This document shows positions 24,421-34,129 of a DNA stretch of 64,000 nt, one piece after another. The stretch covers positions 348,453-412,452 of the forward strand of contig JBNGIO010006314.1 in NCBI GenBank assembly GCA_049999805.1. The letters are read 5' to 3'. This stretch comes from Folioceros fuciformis (taxonomy: Eukaryota; Anthocerotophyta; Anthocerotopsida; Anthocerotales). Position numbers and translations under genes: made by a program. The notes below the pieces were generated by a model, which had not been told where the DNA came from, did not search any database, and worked only from the letters and a program-made list of their open reading frames with translations. Numbering within the stretch: position 1 is the stretch's first letter; each line of letters opens with the position of its first letter.

Positions 24421-25777
24421 TCAAGTTTTGGGGGTTGTATGCTGGGGATCCCCACTAATCCTTTCCTGCACGACGCGTGAACTTGTACTTGTGTTGGATG
24501 TTGTGGCACCATCTTCCTCAAGGCCGCGATGAGCTTGTGATGAGATGGGAAATATCCAGGGCATGCCAGGGTAATGTTGCCACAGGGTTTGCAATGCTGT
24601 GACGCGCATGTCCTTGAGAGCTTGGCCAGAGTCCAGAGCTAGCACCCGTTCTTTCGGTCCCAGTAATTTGCGGTAGAGCTGAAGCTTTGTTCCCAAATTG
24701 TCGGGCAGATTCAGCAGCTGCTCGGTTCTGCATAACAGTAGGAGAGAGAGCGTAAGACTTTCCGGCGCTCTAAACCCACCACCCACAAACAAGTCGCATC
24801 TCAAATTCAGCGCGCAGGCGACTCACCGAGTGATCCTAGGAGTGAGGATTCCACGTTCACCGGATCGGGGGATCCGAAAAATTAGGAGTCCTCCAAACAG
24901 CAAGTTGAAAAGGATGAAGAGGAGCACAAGTCTCCTGGACTCTCTCCGGTTGAGCTGAAGATCCCTCTTGCTGACCCTGTGGAAGTTGATGTTGATAATC
25001 ACCTGCTATCCTCGAGCAAACAACCACAAAGAAAGATAAGGCAAGAGACGATCGAACGAGGGCAAATGCCTCCTTCATGCTACAATACCACTGAAACTGA
25101 AACATGGAACGAGGAGGAGGGAGAATGCGAAGTACCTCTTCCACTTCTGCCCTTATCGGTGCCGCATACAGGATCTTCCTGTGCTCCACCGCCCCATTCC
25201 CCACTGAAACCGGACTCCAAAACGCGAAAGGAGTTATGCTCTGAAGCACGGCACAAGTTCTCTTCTTGTCCACTGCCCCGCAATCCACCTCCTCGATCTC
25301 CGAACAAGCAGTATTTCGCACCCCGTCCCTCCACACCGTTCCGGCAGGAGCAAACGCAGTGTGTCTTCCCGGTGGAGAGGACACTGCACGAGTGCCACAC
25401 GACGTCGGCGCCTCAGGCGGATCGGCGGAGTCGGAGTCGAGGCAGAGCGCCCTGGGGTTCCCATTCTCAGAATCGAGCTCGGACAACACTTTCCCGGACA
25501 CCTGATCCACGCCGGAGACGAGCTTGTTGTGGCCGGGCTCGGGCGACAGCGGAGGCGGGGTCAAGGGGGGCTCGCTCAAACATCTCCGCAGGGGCGGCGA
25601 GGAGGAGTCGGTCCTCTTCGGAGGCCTGGGAGGCGGGTAAAGCCCGCGGAAGTCCGACTTGCTCTTGCTCTTGCTCTTCCTCTTCTTCTTCTCGAAGTCG
25701 AAGACAGACACCGGAGAGCCCGGCCCCTGCTTCGCCAGAGGGTTCGCAGGACGCGGAACGGCGATCGGCCGGTCCAT
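24421..25777 (-). CDS. Unknown single-pass membrane protein
   Basis: I do not recognise this family. Three exons (25136-25777, 24827-25002, 24421-24727) with good GT-AG junctions and closed phases give 374 residues from ATG 25777. Seen: a proline-, serine- and lysine-rich N-terminal half (FDFEKKKRKSKSKSKSDF, YPPPRPPKRTD); a conserved-looking core (VIINVNFHRVSKRDLQLNRR); one hydrophobic segment LVLLFILFNLLFGGLLIF around residue 248; then a predicted helical region (EQLLNLPDNLGTKLQLYRKL) and a polar tail. The basic residues before the hydrophobic segment suggest the N-terminal half is cytosolic. The gene model is inferred from splice signals and frame continuity only. Confidence 0.6.
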
Positions 25778-28700
25778 GTCAGCCGCGGATCCGACGGACA
25801 CAAAATTTGGTCAATGTCCACAGCAGCGGCAGCGGCAGCGGCGAGAAGGAGTCGTGATCGGCGAGGTCACCACCTCGGTTCCACTATGGCAGCAGCAGAG
25901 TCGACAAGGCCCGGAAAGCTCCAACACAGGTATCCTCCCACATCTCCGAAACTGAGCTCAGTCTACAAGATGCGCGTGCAGAGCTGTTGGTGAGAAGCAG
26001 GGACGGGGAGGAAAGCAAGAATTAAGCCCTCCGCCAGCAGGAGATCAATCCGGCACGCAAGCCCGGTGTCAAGGGTCCGCGGCAAGGCAGAGGCCGCGGG
26101 CTGCAGGACCATGGCAAGCGGAGTCCGGAGGCTCCAATCCTGCGGCGGGGGACAAAGAAGCTTGGAAGGCAGGGGAGCGGGATGCCGGGAAGAGGCCGAG
26201 AGCAGTGGTGCGGGCGCGGGAATCGAGACAGCGCATTCAAGAGAGGAGAGCGCGTGGGAAGCGAGAAGCGCAGGGCAGGGCAGCGCAGCGCAGCGCATCA
26301 CAAAGGCACGGAGAAGGAGGAGAGGCGAATGAGCAGACGCCAGCAGCGTCGGGGCTAGTGTTGCATCTTGTGCAGCGGCTCGTGTTCCGGCATGGCTCTT
26401 CTCCGTCAAGACGTGATGGCGCCTTAACGGCCTTGGTGACCAGGTTGTACCTCCGAGCTCGGTAAGGCTGTACCCTGTACCAAGGCCAGAAAATAAAAGA
26501 GCAAGGCGAGCGCGCGTTACGCGGCTAGTGGAGGAGAGGTAGCCGCACACCGCGTCCTAATTTATACAACTCATGGGACTAACGCCTCTGCCTGCCTGCG
26601 GCTCGTGGGTTTGACATGCTTCACAGTCTTGAACCCTTGCAGCCCTAAAAAGTGATAGCCCTAGCTTGTAGCCCACTGTTTGTCGTTTCAGCAAGTCCGT
26701 GTGTCAGATCAGGACTCGTGCTCCGATTTTCTTCTTCGTCCCAGGCGTCCCAGTCCACCAAGAGCCAAGGCCTGGCCAGGCCTGCCATCACCACATAAGC
26801 CCAGCTAGCCACAAACCTCTCCAACCCAGACTGATCCTAGTCCTAATCCTCATCCGTACCACATCCAAATTCGTGCGCTCTTTCCCAAACTCTCATCGTT
26901 GCTCTCCGGGCGCAGTGCAAACACACTGCAGCAATCCTTGTACAGTGCAGTTTCAAGATCCAATTTACATAGATGCATAAGTGCGTGGATATTTCAATTT
27001 CAGGCTCCTCCCCTTCCTCTTTCAAACTTAGGTCCCTCTTCTTCTTCTTCTTCTGCGTCTTCCACCAAGAGAACGTATGTGCAGTGCAAGAGGGAATACT
27101 GTGGTGACAAGGGGCCACAGAACATGGCGGGGCCGGTGCAATGCACGCGACGAATGTAGTTATCCCAGCATCGGCCCAGGCTATTCAGGCTTGGGAGCGA
27201 CAGCTAAAGGGAGGGAACATGCTGGAGTGGAGACAGTGCCAGAGAGGTGGGGGCCAGTGAACGGAACAGAGCAGACCTGGACTGTAGCCGATGCCGACGC
27301 TGTCGTGTCGGCGCTAGTATGGCGCTGACAGCGTCTTGTTTGTGCAGAGGCCAGTCCAGGCCAAAAAGCCATGGCCAAGCCCAAAGTGCAAGCCCACGGG
27401 ATGCACGCTCTTGCACAAGCCGCGCCACAACACACTCGTCTGCGACCGAGGAGGAAGTTTTACACAAACGGAACGGGGCAGGGCCGTGCCGTGAACGAGA
27501 ACGATCCGTGGGCCTCTGCACCGCCAGCTGCAGCTGGCGGTAGCTGGATGAGATGTAAATCTTTTGACACAGCCACGTGAGCATCGACTGAATGACATGC
27601 CGCTATCTCGCCAATAAAGATCCTGCGAGTTGCATCTCGCAGCGCGTGCCTCTGCATGCCGCGGCCCTTCTCCTGCGGGCTGGGCTGCCCTGCCCCGGCT
27701 CGTCAGTCTTTATCAGGGAGTGTTCATTTCAAATCTTTCTGCCTGATTTTTTTGAAGTGTGAAGGGTCTTGCACAAGTTGAGATACTGGCCGGCTGCCAA
27801 GTCTGGGCAGGGGGGGCTCACTGGCAGATGACTTAATTCTGCGACTGTAGTAGCATGTGCTCGTAACACTCAGCCAACCGGGGATCACGTGCCGGGAACC
27901 ACGGCTCCCTCATTAGCAGCACAGTGACAGCAGACGGCCGTGCAGAACCTCTCTTCCCAGCTGCACCACGCCTGGACGCTGCATTGCCTTCCAGGGATAT
28001 GCCCGTTGCTCGTCCCTGAAACCATGACGACAAGACATGCTCTCTCCATTCTTTGCATCCAACTTGCGTGCTTCTCCAGTTCCTGGTGCTTCACATCATA
28101 GAATCCTGCTGCTGCAGTTACAGCAGCGGGAGAGCCTGTCTTCTCCCACCTGCACCATGCCCGGACGCTGCAGTCCTCCCAGCATATCCCTCTCGATCGT
28201 CTCCGAATTCATGACAAGACGACGTGCTCGCTGGCCTCTTTGCATGCATTCGCAATTGGACTCTTCTCCAGCTGCTGCTCGGCACTGCTGCTTCCTATAC
28301 CACAACACATGGCATTGCTCCTTTCATGCATGCGCACTGCCACGCTCCGCCAGTTTTGTTGCAGATGTTGAACAAGATTTCCGCACACCAGATGGACAAG
28401 ACGACACAACGATTCCTATGCAGGCTGACGACACGAGCCCAACTCACATGCTTTCGTTACCCCAGTTGTGTAGGTTCACTTACTCATATGAATCACTATC
28501 TTAACCTTGCTCACACAGACCTTGGCTGAAGCCTGGAATCCTCCGCCAGCACCCACTGCGACACCACCACGTAGTAGCTACTGAATTCCTGGAAGAGCCT
28601 AGTTAGCTACCCGTATGTTGGATGTAAAACAAGGACAAGGTAAGTCGGAACAGCCAACGCATAATATGCTGCCTGTTGTGAAAAAGCTGAATACATCGTT

Positions 28701-29487
28701 CGGGGCTCATCTGCGGATTGCACATGGCATCCACCACCTAACCCCACCTGGGGGGGGCTTCACTACCCTCCAGATCTCCCTCCAATAATTCCAACCTCCC
28801 AACCACAGGCTTGCCCGAGCCAGTTAAGTGGAGTGGTTGACGGTAAGCACATGTTGCCAACTGCAAGAGCACGCTTCGCTTCCTGCATAGCCGGAGTGAC
28901 ACAGGCACCTCATCGTGCTACAACACCGTACACAGACTTGCAGACTTTCTAATTGGCATTAAGCACATCTGTATGTGGCGCGTGGAGGCCAGCAGGAGAG
29001 GAGAGCTTTCCACTCACGTCAGCAATTTAGACTATGTCTCCTCGGATCCTCCGCCAATGGCTGGACACTTCGTCAAACACGCACTGGACAGGCAGTTAAG
29101 AAAACAGAGAAAACAGACCAGCTGATTCCTAGTTCTTGCGACCGGAGATTGGGCGAAGTTTCACAGGCTGACTTCCATTCCCTGTAACACACGTTAGACA
29201 CCGCCGACGAGAACTCAATTCCAGCCAATCCTGTGGTACAACACGAAGCATGTGTGCGCCTCTCGATGAGAGAATGAGAGCGGGCCCGCGGGGTGACGCC
29301 ACTGCGGCCGGACAGAAGTGAAACCCTAGAATCAGCTGAAGCAGAAGCTGTACAAGTCAATCCATTTGGAAACACGTTCTATTCATTTTCATTCTTCGCT
29401 TATGGCAACACAGGGCCTTCACGGCAGCAGCTATCCGACAGGAAGAGCCAGCCTCGGGCCCGGAATGTTCGTTCCCACCGACACGGG
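25778..29487. other. 3.7 kb intergenic region
   Basis: Contains the promoter side of the membrane-protein gene and the 3' flank of the first carboxypeptidase gene. I found no gene; short open stretches on both strands have no recognisable content. A diverged tandem duplication is listed separately (27941-28285). Confidence 0.5.
27941..28285. repeat. Diverged tandem duplication, unit about 170-195 bases
   Basis: 27941-28090 and about 28131-28285 share an ordered series of matches: CTGCACCA, GGACGCTGCA, ATATCCC/ATATGCC, a CATGACGACAAGA-like block, and CTTCTCCAG near the end. No coding frame is conserved between copies. Confidence 0.65.
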
Positions 29488-31008
29488 CTACAAGGGGCTG
29501 CCAGCCAGCCAACGCTGAAAGAGAGCCAGAGCCTCCTCCGGTTTGTATTCGGGGACAGTGTGGCCGGCGCCTTTGACCGTAGCGAAGGTGAGCGTGCCGT
29601 GCGCGTAGCCTCTGGTGTATCCCACAACCTGGCCCGACACATGCCACGGCCGCCAGTGATCGGAGACGGGGTAGCCCAGCGACCTGGTCCAAGCCTCAGA
29701 GCCGGTGTAAGGCACGCACATGTCGTGGTCCCCGCTGAAGATGAGCGCCCTGTAACCTTTCTCGATGAGACGGCGGTGGATGGGGAGCATGCTTCCGGCG
29801 TCGTGCCAGAAGAGGATCTGGTCCGTGCACAACACCCAGTTCCCGATCTCTTCGTGCGGCTGCGCGTGCAACGCTTCCCGGACGACCGGATCGTTCAGCC
29901 AGGCATTGGCCACCGTGTCGTCAGTGCACGGCACCTCGATGTCGCTCTGCAGTATGCCCCAGGTGGGAACCCTGCCCTCCGGAATGGAGCCGGAGCGCAG
30001 CGGCCACGCCCGCCCGAACATCCGCTTTCGCACCGGGTGCGTGCGCGGGTTGCTCTCCCCGAGCCGCCTGAAGCTGCGGGGTAGCCTCGTCCTGTCATTT
30101 TCGGAGGAACCGACCTGCTCGATGACGCTGCTGGGGGAGGTCGGGTGGTAGCAAGGCTCCAGGATGTCGTACACATTCACTTCGTCCACCGTGTTGTAGA
30201 TGTCCTCGATCTTGCGGATGCATTCCCGGGAGGAGGCGTTCCAGAAGCTCCCTCCGCAGGCCACGTTCGCATCAGTGTACAGGTCGATGGATATGAGCCC
30301 CATTCCGTACACGAACGGCACCAACGCGTCCCCGTCGAACTTCTCATCCGTGCACCCGTTCCCAACAATGTAGCCCTTGAGGTTGATGGCGGGCTTCTCG
30401 CCGGCGGCAATGCCTTCCGCCACCTTCCTGGCCAAGGTTGGGACATAGATCCCGGCGTACGACTCCCCGCTGATGAAGAAGGGGTTGGACTGGAATTCGG
30501 GGTAGGCCTGGAACCAGTCGAGGAGGAAGGTGTGGGAGTCTGCCGCCGTCTGCAAATCCCCTGTGAGATAGTCTGCCTTGTTCTTTGAGTAGGAGTAGCC
30601 GACCCCGGACGGGGAATCCAGGTAGATGATGTTGGCATTTTTGGCCCAGCTGTATGGGTTCTTCACCAGAGTTGGCAGCCCGTTAGGTTCCGAGGACGGC
30701 TCGAAGTTGAAGGGCCCGTGCTCGTAGATGAAGCCGTCGAAGCTGGAGCATCCAGGGCCGCCATTGAGCCACAAAACCACGGGATCGCTGGCAGGGTCCC
30801 CTTCCGATGTCACGAAGTAGTAGTACAGGCTGCGCTCATGCTCCGGGCTCACCGTGATGTACCCTGCATAGTGCTTGGAGGCGAACTCCCCCGAAAACCC
30901 TGGCAGCTTCTCCACCAATGCCCCATCCGGTGCCGCTTCCGCCCCAAACCGCTGCTGCGCCAGCACCGTAAAGAGCAGCAGCGTGCAAAATGCAACCGAA
31001 GTCTCCAT
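29488..31008 (-). CDS. Serine carboxypeptidase-like protein, intronless (copy 1)
   Basis: Secreted S10-family hydrolase; relatives are vacuolar or apoplastic carboxypeptidases, some recruited as acyltransferases. Single frame of 506 residues from ATG 31008, chosen because it starts a clean signal peptide (METSVAFCTLLLFTVLAQ). An upstream in-frame ATG at 31065 is possible. Visible: oxyanion site NGGPGCSS, nucleophile GESYAG, catalytic Asp in SGDHDMCVPYTG, catalytic His in KGAGHTVPEY, and paired cysteines of the large family subunit. All three catalytic residues are present, so it should be active. It lies about 340 bases downstream of a close paralogue on the same strand. Plant S10 genes are normally rich in introns. 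Confidence 0.95.
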   Translation of the reverse strand: METSVAFCTLLLFTVLAQQRFGAEAAPDGALVEKLPGFSGEFASKHYAGYITVSPEHERSLYYYFVTSEGDPASDPVVLWLNGGPGCSSFDGFIYEHGPFNFEPSSEPNGLPTLVKNPYSWAKNANIIYLDSPSGVGYSYSKNKADYLTGDLQTAADSHTFLLDWFQAYPEFQSNPFFISGESYAGIYVPTLARKVAEGIAAGEKPAINLKGYIVGNGCTDEKFDGDALVPFVYGMGLISIDLYTDANVACGGSFWNASSRECIRKIEDIYNTVDEVNVYDILEPCYHPTSPSSVIEQVGSSENDRTRLPRSFRRLGESNPRTHPVRKRMFGRAWPLRSGSIPEGRVPTWGILQSDIEVPCTDDTVANAWLNDPVVREALHAQPHEEIGNWVLCTDQILFWHDAGSMLPIHRRLIEKGYRALIFSGDHDMCVPYTGSEAWTRSLGYPVSDHWRPWHVSGQVVGYTRGYAHGTLTFATVKGAGHTVPEYKPEEALALFQRWLAGSPL

Positions 31009-31344
31009 CTTTGCGAGCCGCACTTGCCCAAAAGACTTGCTCTGAACGCACCAAGAAACGGGCATCTTGGAGGAAGGAAGCCAACGCACATATGTACGTT
31101 ACGCTCACTAAAAATAGATTTCGTCCAGGCCGGAATGTATGGAAGCTAGGCTGCGGGTCATTCCGCGCCGTTCACTTGTTCCGCCAAAATTCAAGGCTTC
31201 AGTGTGTGGTGCGTAGTGTGGCATGGTAGGTAGGGACATGGGTGACGTAGCCAACTTGCCACACGGAGAAAGGAGGACAATTTCTCTCAGCGTCAGGTAA
31301 AGCTTTCAAGTTAAGGTAAGCGGTGACGGCACTGGCGTGTCTGC
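31009..31344. other. Spacer between tandem carboxypeptidase genes
   Basis: 336 bases holding the promoter of copy 1 and the 3' end of copy 2. No other feature seen. Confidence 0.5.
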
Positions 31345-32832
31345 TTACAGTTTCTGAGACAGCAAAAAACGCTGCAACAAGACCAAGGCTTCTCTGGGCC
31401 TATACTCGGGGACGGTGTGGCCAGCCCCCTTGACGGTGGCGAATGTGAGGTCGTGCTCGAAGCTTCTTGTGAAGCCGGCGACCTGGTCGTTCACGTACCA
31501 TGGTCGCCAGTCGTCGGTGGTTTTGTAGCCCATGGAGCTTGTCCAGGCCTCTGATCCAGTGTAAGGGACACAGAAATCGTGGTCTCCGCTGTAGATGAGG
31601 GCTCTGTAGCCTGCCTCGGTGAGGTTACGGTGAATCGGGATCATGCTGCCGGCGTCGTGGTTGTAACTCAGTCGGTCAGTGCACAGTTGCCAGGTGCCCG
31701 GTTCCGGGCGAGCATGTATGGCGGACCTCACTCCTGCGTCATTCAGCCAGGAAAATGCGACACTGGGGTCTACACAAGGAACCATCACGCCACTGCTCTC
31801 GCTCAACGCAGTCCAGGTGGGCACAGGTCCATCTTTCAGCCCCAAACCCAAAGGCCAGGCTCGGCCAATCATGCGTTTCCTGATTGGGTAAGGACGCTCT
31901 GTTTGCCCCAGAGTGACGAAGCTTGGTGGAAGCTGACTGTTAGATGATCCTTTTGGGCTCGGGGGATGGTAGCATGGTTCTAAGATGTCGTAGATGTTGA
32001 GGTCTGCTGTAATGTCGAAAATCTTGTTGAGCTTCTCACCACACGCGTCGCTCGTCACCAGCCAGAAGGTCCCGTTGCAAGCCTTCACGGCCTCGAGGTA
32101 TAGGTCCGACGATATAAGCCCCATTCCATAAGCGAAGGGCACATAAGCATTGCCATCCGCCTCCTCATCTGTAACACCATTCCCAACAAGGTATCCCTTG
32201 AGGTTTATGGCTGGCGTTACTCCATCCTGGATACCTGCAACAATCTCTCTGACGAGAGTTGGGACATACACCCCAGCCCATGACTCGCCACTGACAAAGA
32301 AAGGATTCGACTGGAATTCTGAATAGATTGTGAACCACTTCAACAGAAATGCGTGTGTGTCTCGCGCAGTTTTGAGGTCACCCGTGCTGTAGTCGCTGGT
32401 GTCATTGGAGTACGAAAAACCAACTCCGGCTGGACTGTCCAAGTACAAAACGGATGCACTTTGAGCCCACGTGTAGTGATTCCTCGTCAGAGTAGGTAAA
32501 GCTCCAGCTTCCTTAGCTGGATGGAAAAGGAAAGGACCATGCTCATAGACGAATCCATCGAAACTGGAGCAGCCAGGACCTCCATTGAGCCACAGTACCA
32601 CTGGGTCCGACGTTGGATCCCCCTCCGAAGTGACAAAGTAGTAAAACAGAGACCGCCCAGTGGCTTCGTCAACAGTCACATATCCTGAATAGTGCTCGGA
32701 AGCAAAGGATCCAGCAAATCCTGGAAGGCCAATCACTAAGGCGTCCGAAGGAGCTCCATCTCCTACTTGGACCGTCAGCACCACACTAAGACACACAAGC
32801 CAGCAAGCTCGTCTGAAGCTATAAGGTGCCAT
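31345..32832 (-). CDS. Serine carboxypeptidase-like protein, intronless (copy 2)
   Basis: Paralogue of the gene at 29488, same strand, also one uninterrupted frame: 495 residues from ATG 32832, which begins a signal peptide (WLVCLSVVLTVQVGDG). Visible: NGGPGCSSFDGF, nucleophile GESWAG (Trp where copy 1 has Tyr), Asp in SGDHDFCVPYTG, His in KGAGHTVPEY, and the ILEPCYHP and IRKRMIGRAWPL blocks shared with copy 1. Sequence outside the motifs has diverged substantially, so the duplication is not recent. The substrate cannot be told from sequence. Confidence 0.95.
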   Translation of the reverse strand: MAPYSFRRACWLVCLSVVLTVQVGDGAPSDALVIGLPGFAGSFASEHYSGYVTVDEATGRSLFYYFVTSEGDPTSDPVVLWLNGGPGCSSFDGFVYEHGPFLFHPAKEAGALPTLTRNHYTWAQSASVLYLDSPAGVGFSYSNDTSDYSTGDLKTARDTHAFLLKWFTIYSEFQSNPFFVSGESWAGVYVPTLVREIVAGIQDGVTPAINLKGYLVGNGVTDEEADGNAYVPFAYGMGLISSDLYLEAVKACNGTFWLVTSDACGEKLNKIFDITADLNIYDILEPCYHPPSPKGSSNSQLPPSFVTLGQTERPYPIRKRMIGRAWPLGLGLKDGPVPTWTALSESSGVMVPCVDPSVAFSWLNDAGVRSAIHARPEPGTWQLCTDRLSYNHDAGSMIPIHRNLTEAGYRALIYSGDHDFCVPYTGSEAWTSSMGYKTTDDWRPWYVNDQVAGFTRSFEHDLTFATVKGAGHTVPEYRPREALVLLQRFLLSQKL

Positions 32833-34129
32833 CGAAACCGAGCTGGCCTCACCAGCACACTGCAATGCCACCTCCGGCTGACCACAGCTCGAGTTAATCT
32901 CGGCAGGGAGGGAGAGAATTCTCCTTCAGACAGGCGGTGCGCAGCACACTGCACATGCCAGAGCAGTGTGCGTGCTCTATCCTTCTCCCTCTTTTGCTGA
33001 CACCTGAGGAAGCACATTGGAGGCCGTTTCCTTAAGTAGGACTGATGCAAGATGCCTTGCAGGAAAATCCAACCGGCGCGAGCAAGTGCCCACAGCACTC
33101 GTCTTAGCGTTGATTCCAGAGGAAGGCGACCACAGGCAGGAGGAAACTGCACGACGTTGCTGCGACCTCTCCAGTGCCATCACCAACAGATGCTCTTCCC
33201 TGCAGCCAGCCGGCGTCCTTCTAGTGAGGACGGACCTCACCATCCAACAGCGATGCCTTGACCATTGGTTCCGTCAAAACCACCTGCTTTGAACAGAAAT
33301 AGAACAAGCTGGAGGGGGCATGCAGCCTGTCGACACCACGGTAAGTGCTCTCCACTGCCGGAGATAGCGGGAAAGCCTAGCCAAGTGGAGCACCGGGAAG
33401 AGATAAGACTGGAGAGGAGACCAGGACAAAGCAAACACTTTGGTGGCCACTCCACCTCTTCTCCGTAAACGAAACTGTCTCCATTCACAATGCTTCACTA
33501 CTCCGGAAGCTCCATTTCCTCTGTGCTCCACGCTGGGAGCATGGAAATGACCGCAACGCCGAATAGAACGCAAATCTTCCGTGCCTGCACGGCCCACACA
33601 CACGGTGGCCGGCTGGAGTAGGGTTCCTGGTCCCAGCAGTACCTGAGGGGCCACTCGCTGGATGGTGACATCGAAACCTCCGGACTGCAAGCATTGTATG
33701 CGTACTTACTTCTGAGAGCTCCCGGCCCAGGTGACTGCGAGGTTTCTCTCCTCGCGTACGATGCGTCCAGGAGTAAGCACTTCGCCATCTCCGTTATGGC
33801 ATTCCCCAGTCTCCTCATGTTACTCCCGGTTGTGTTGCGAATCAGTTTGAGAATGTAGAAGTTTTGTCACTGCGACCAGGCACGCAACGACAGGGTTGTT
33901 CTCTCATGACCACACAACGAGAACATAGAAAACGTCTACTGTAGAGCACATCTGCCGAGAAAAAAAATGTTTTAATTGCATGTGTCTCCCAAATTCGGGT
34001 CGCACCTAAGATAATGAGGAGCGACCCAGTAACAGCCTAAGACATTCTACGGATGATTAACATGCGGTGAACCTAGTCATGTAACTTGCGGTGAACCTAG
34101 TCATGATGATTCGACAGGTGCCTCGTGCA
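32833..34129. other. Intergenic
   Basis: Promoter side of carboxypeptidase copy 2 and 3' flank of SEC3. I saw no supported gene or repeat except a short direct repeat (GCGGTGAACCTAGTCATG) near 34063-34106. Confidence 0.5.

Noticed and set aside
24979-25857. 292-codon plus-strand frame rich in Ser, Arg and Pro
   Set aside because: It lies opposite the spliced membrane-protein gene, has no domain, and its composition follows from the other strand.
29293-30084. Long plus-strand open frame of 263 codons
   Set aside because: It lies opposite the carboxypeptidase gene, whose minus frame has all catalytic motifs. The plus frame is a GC-driven shadow.
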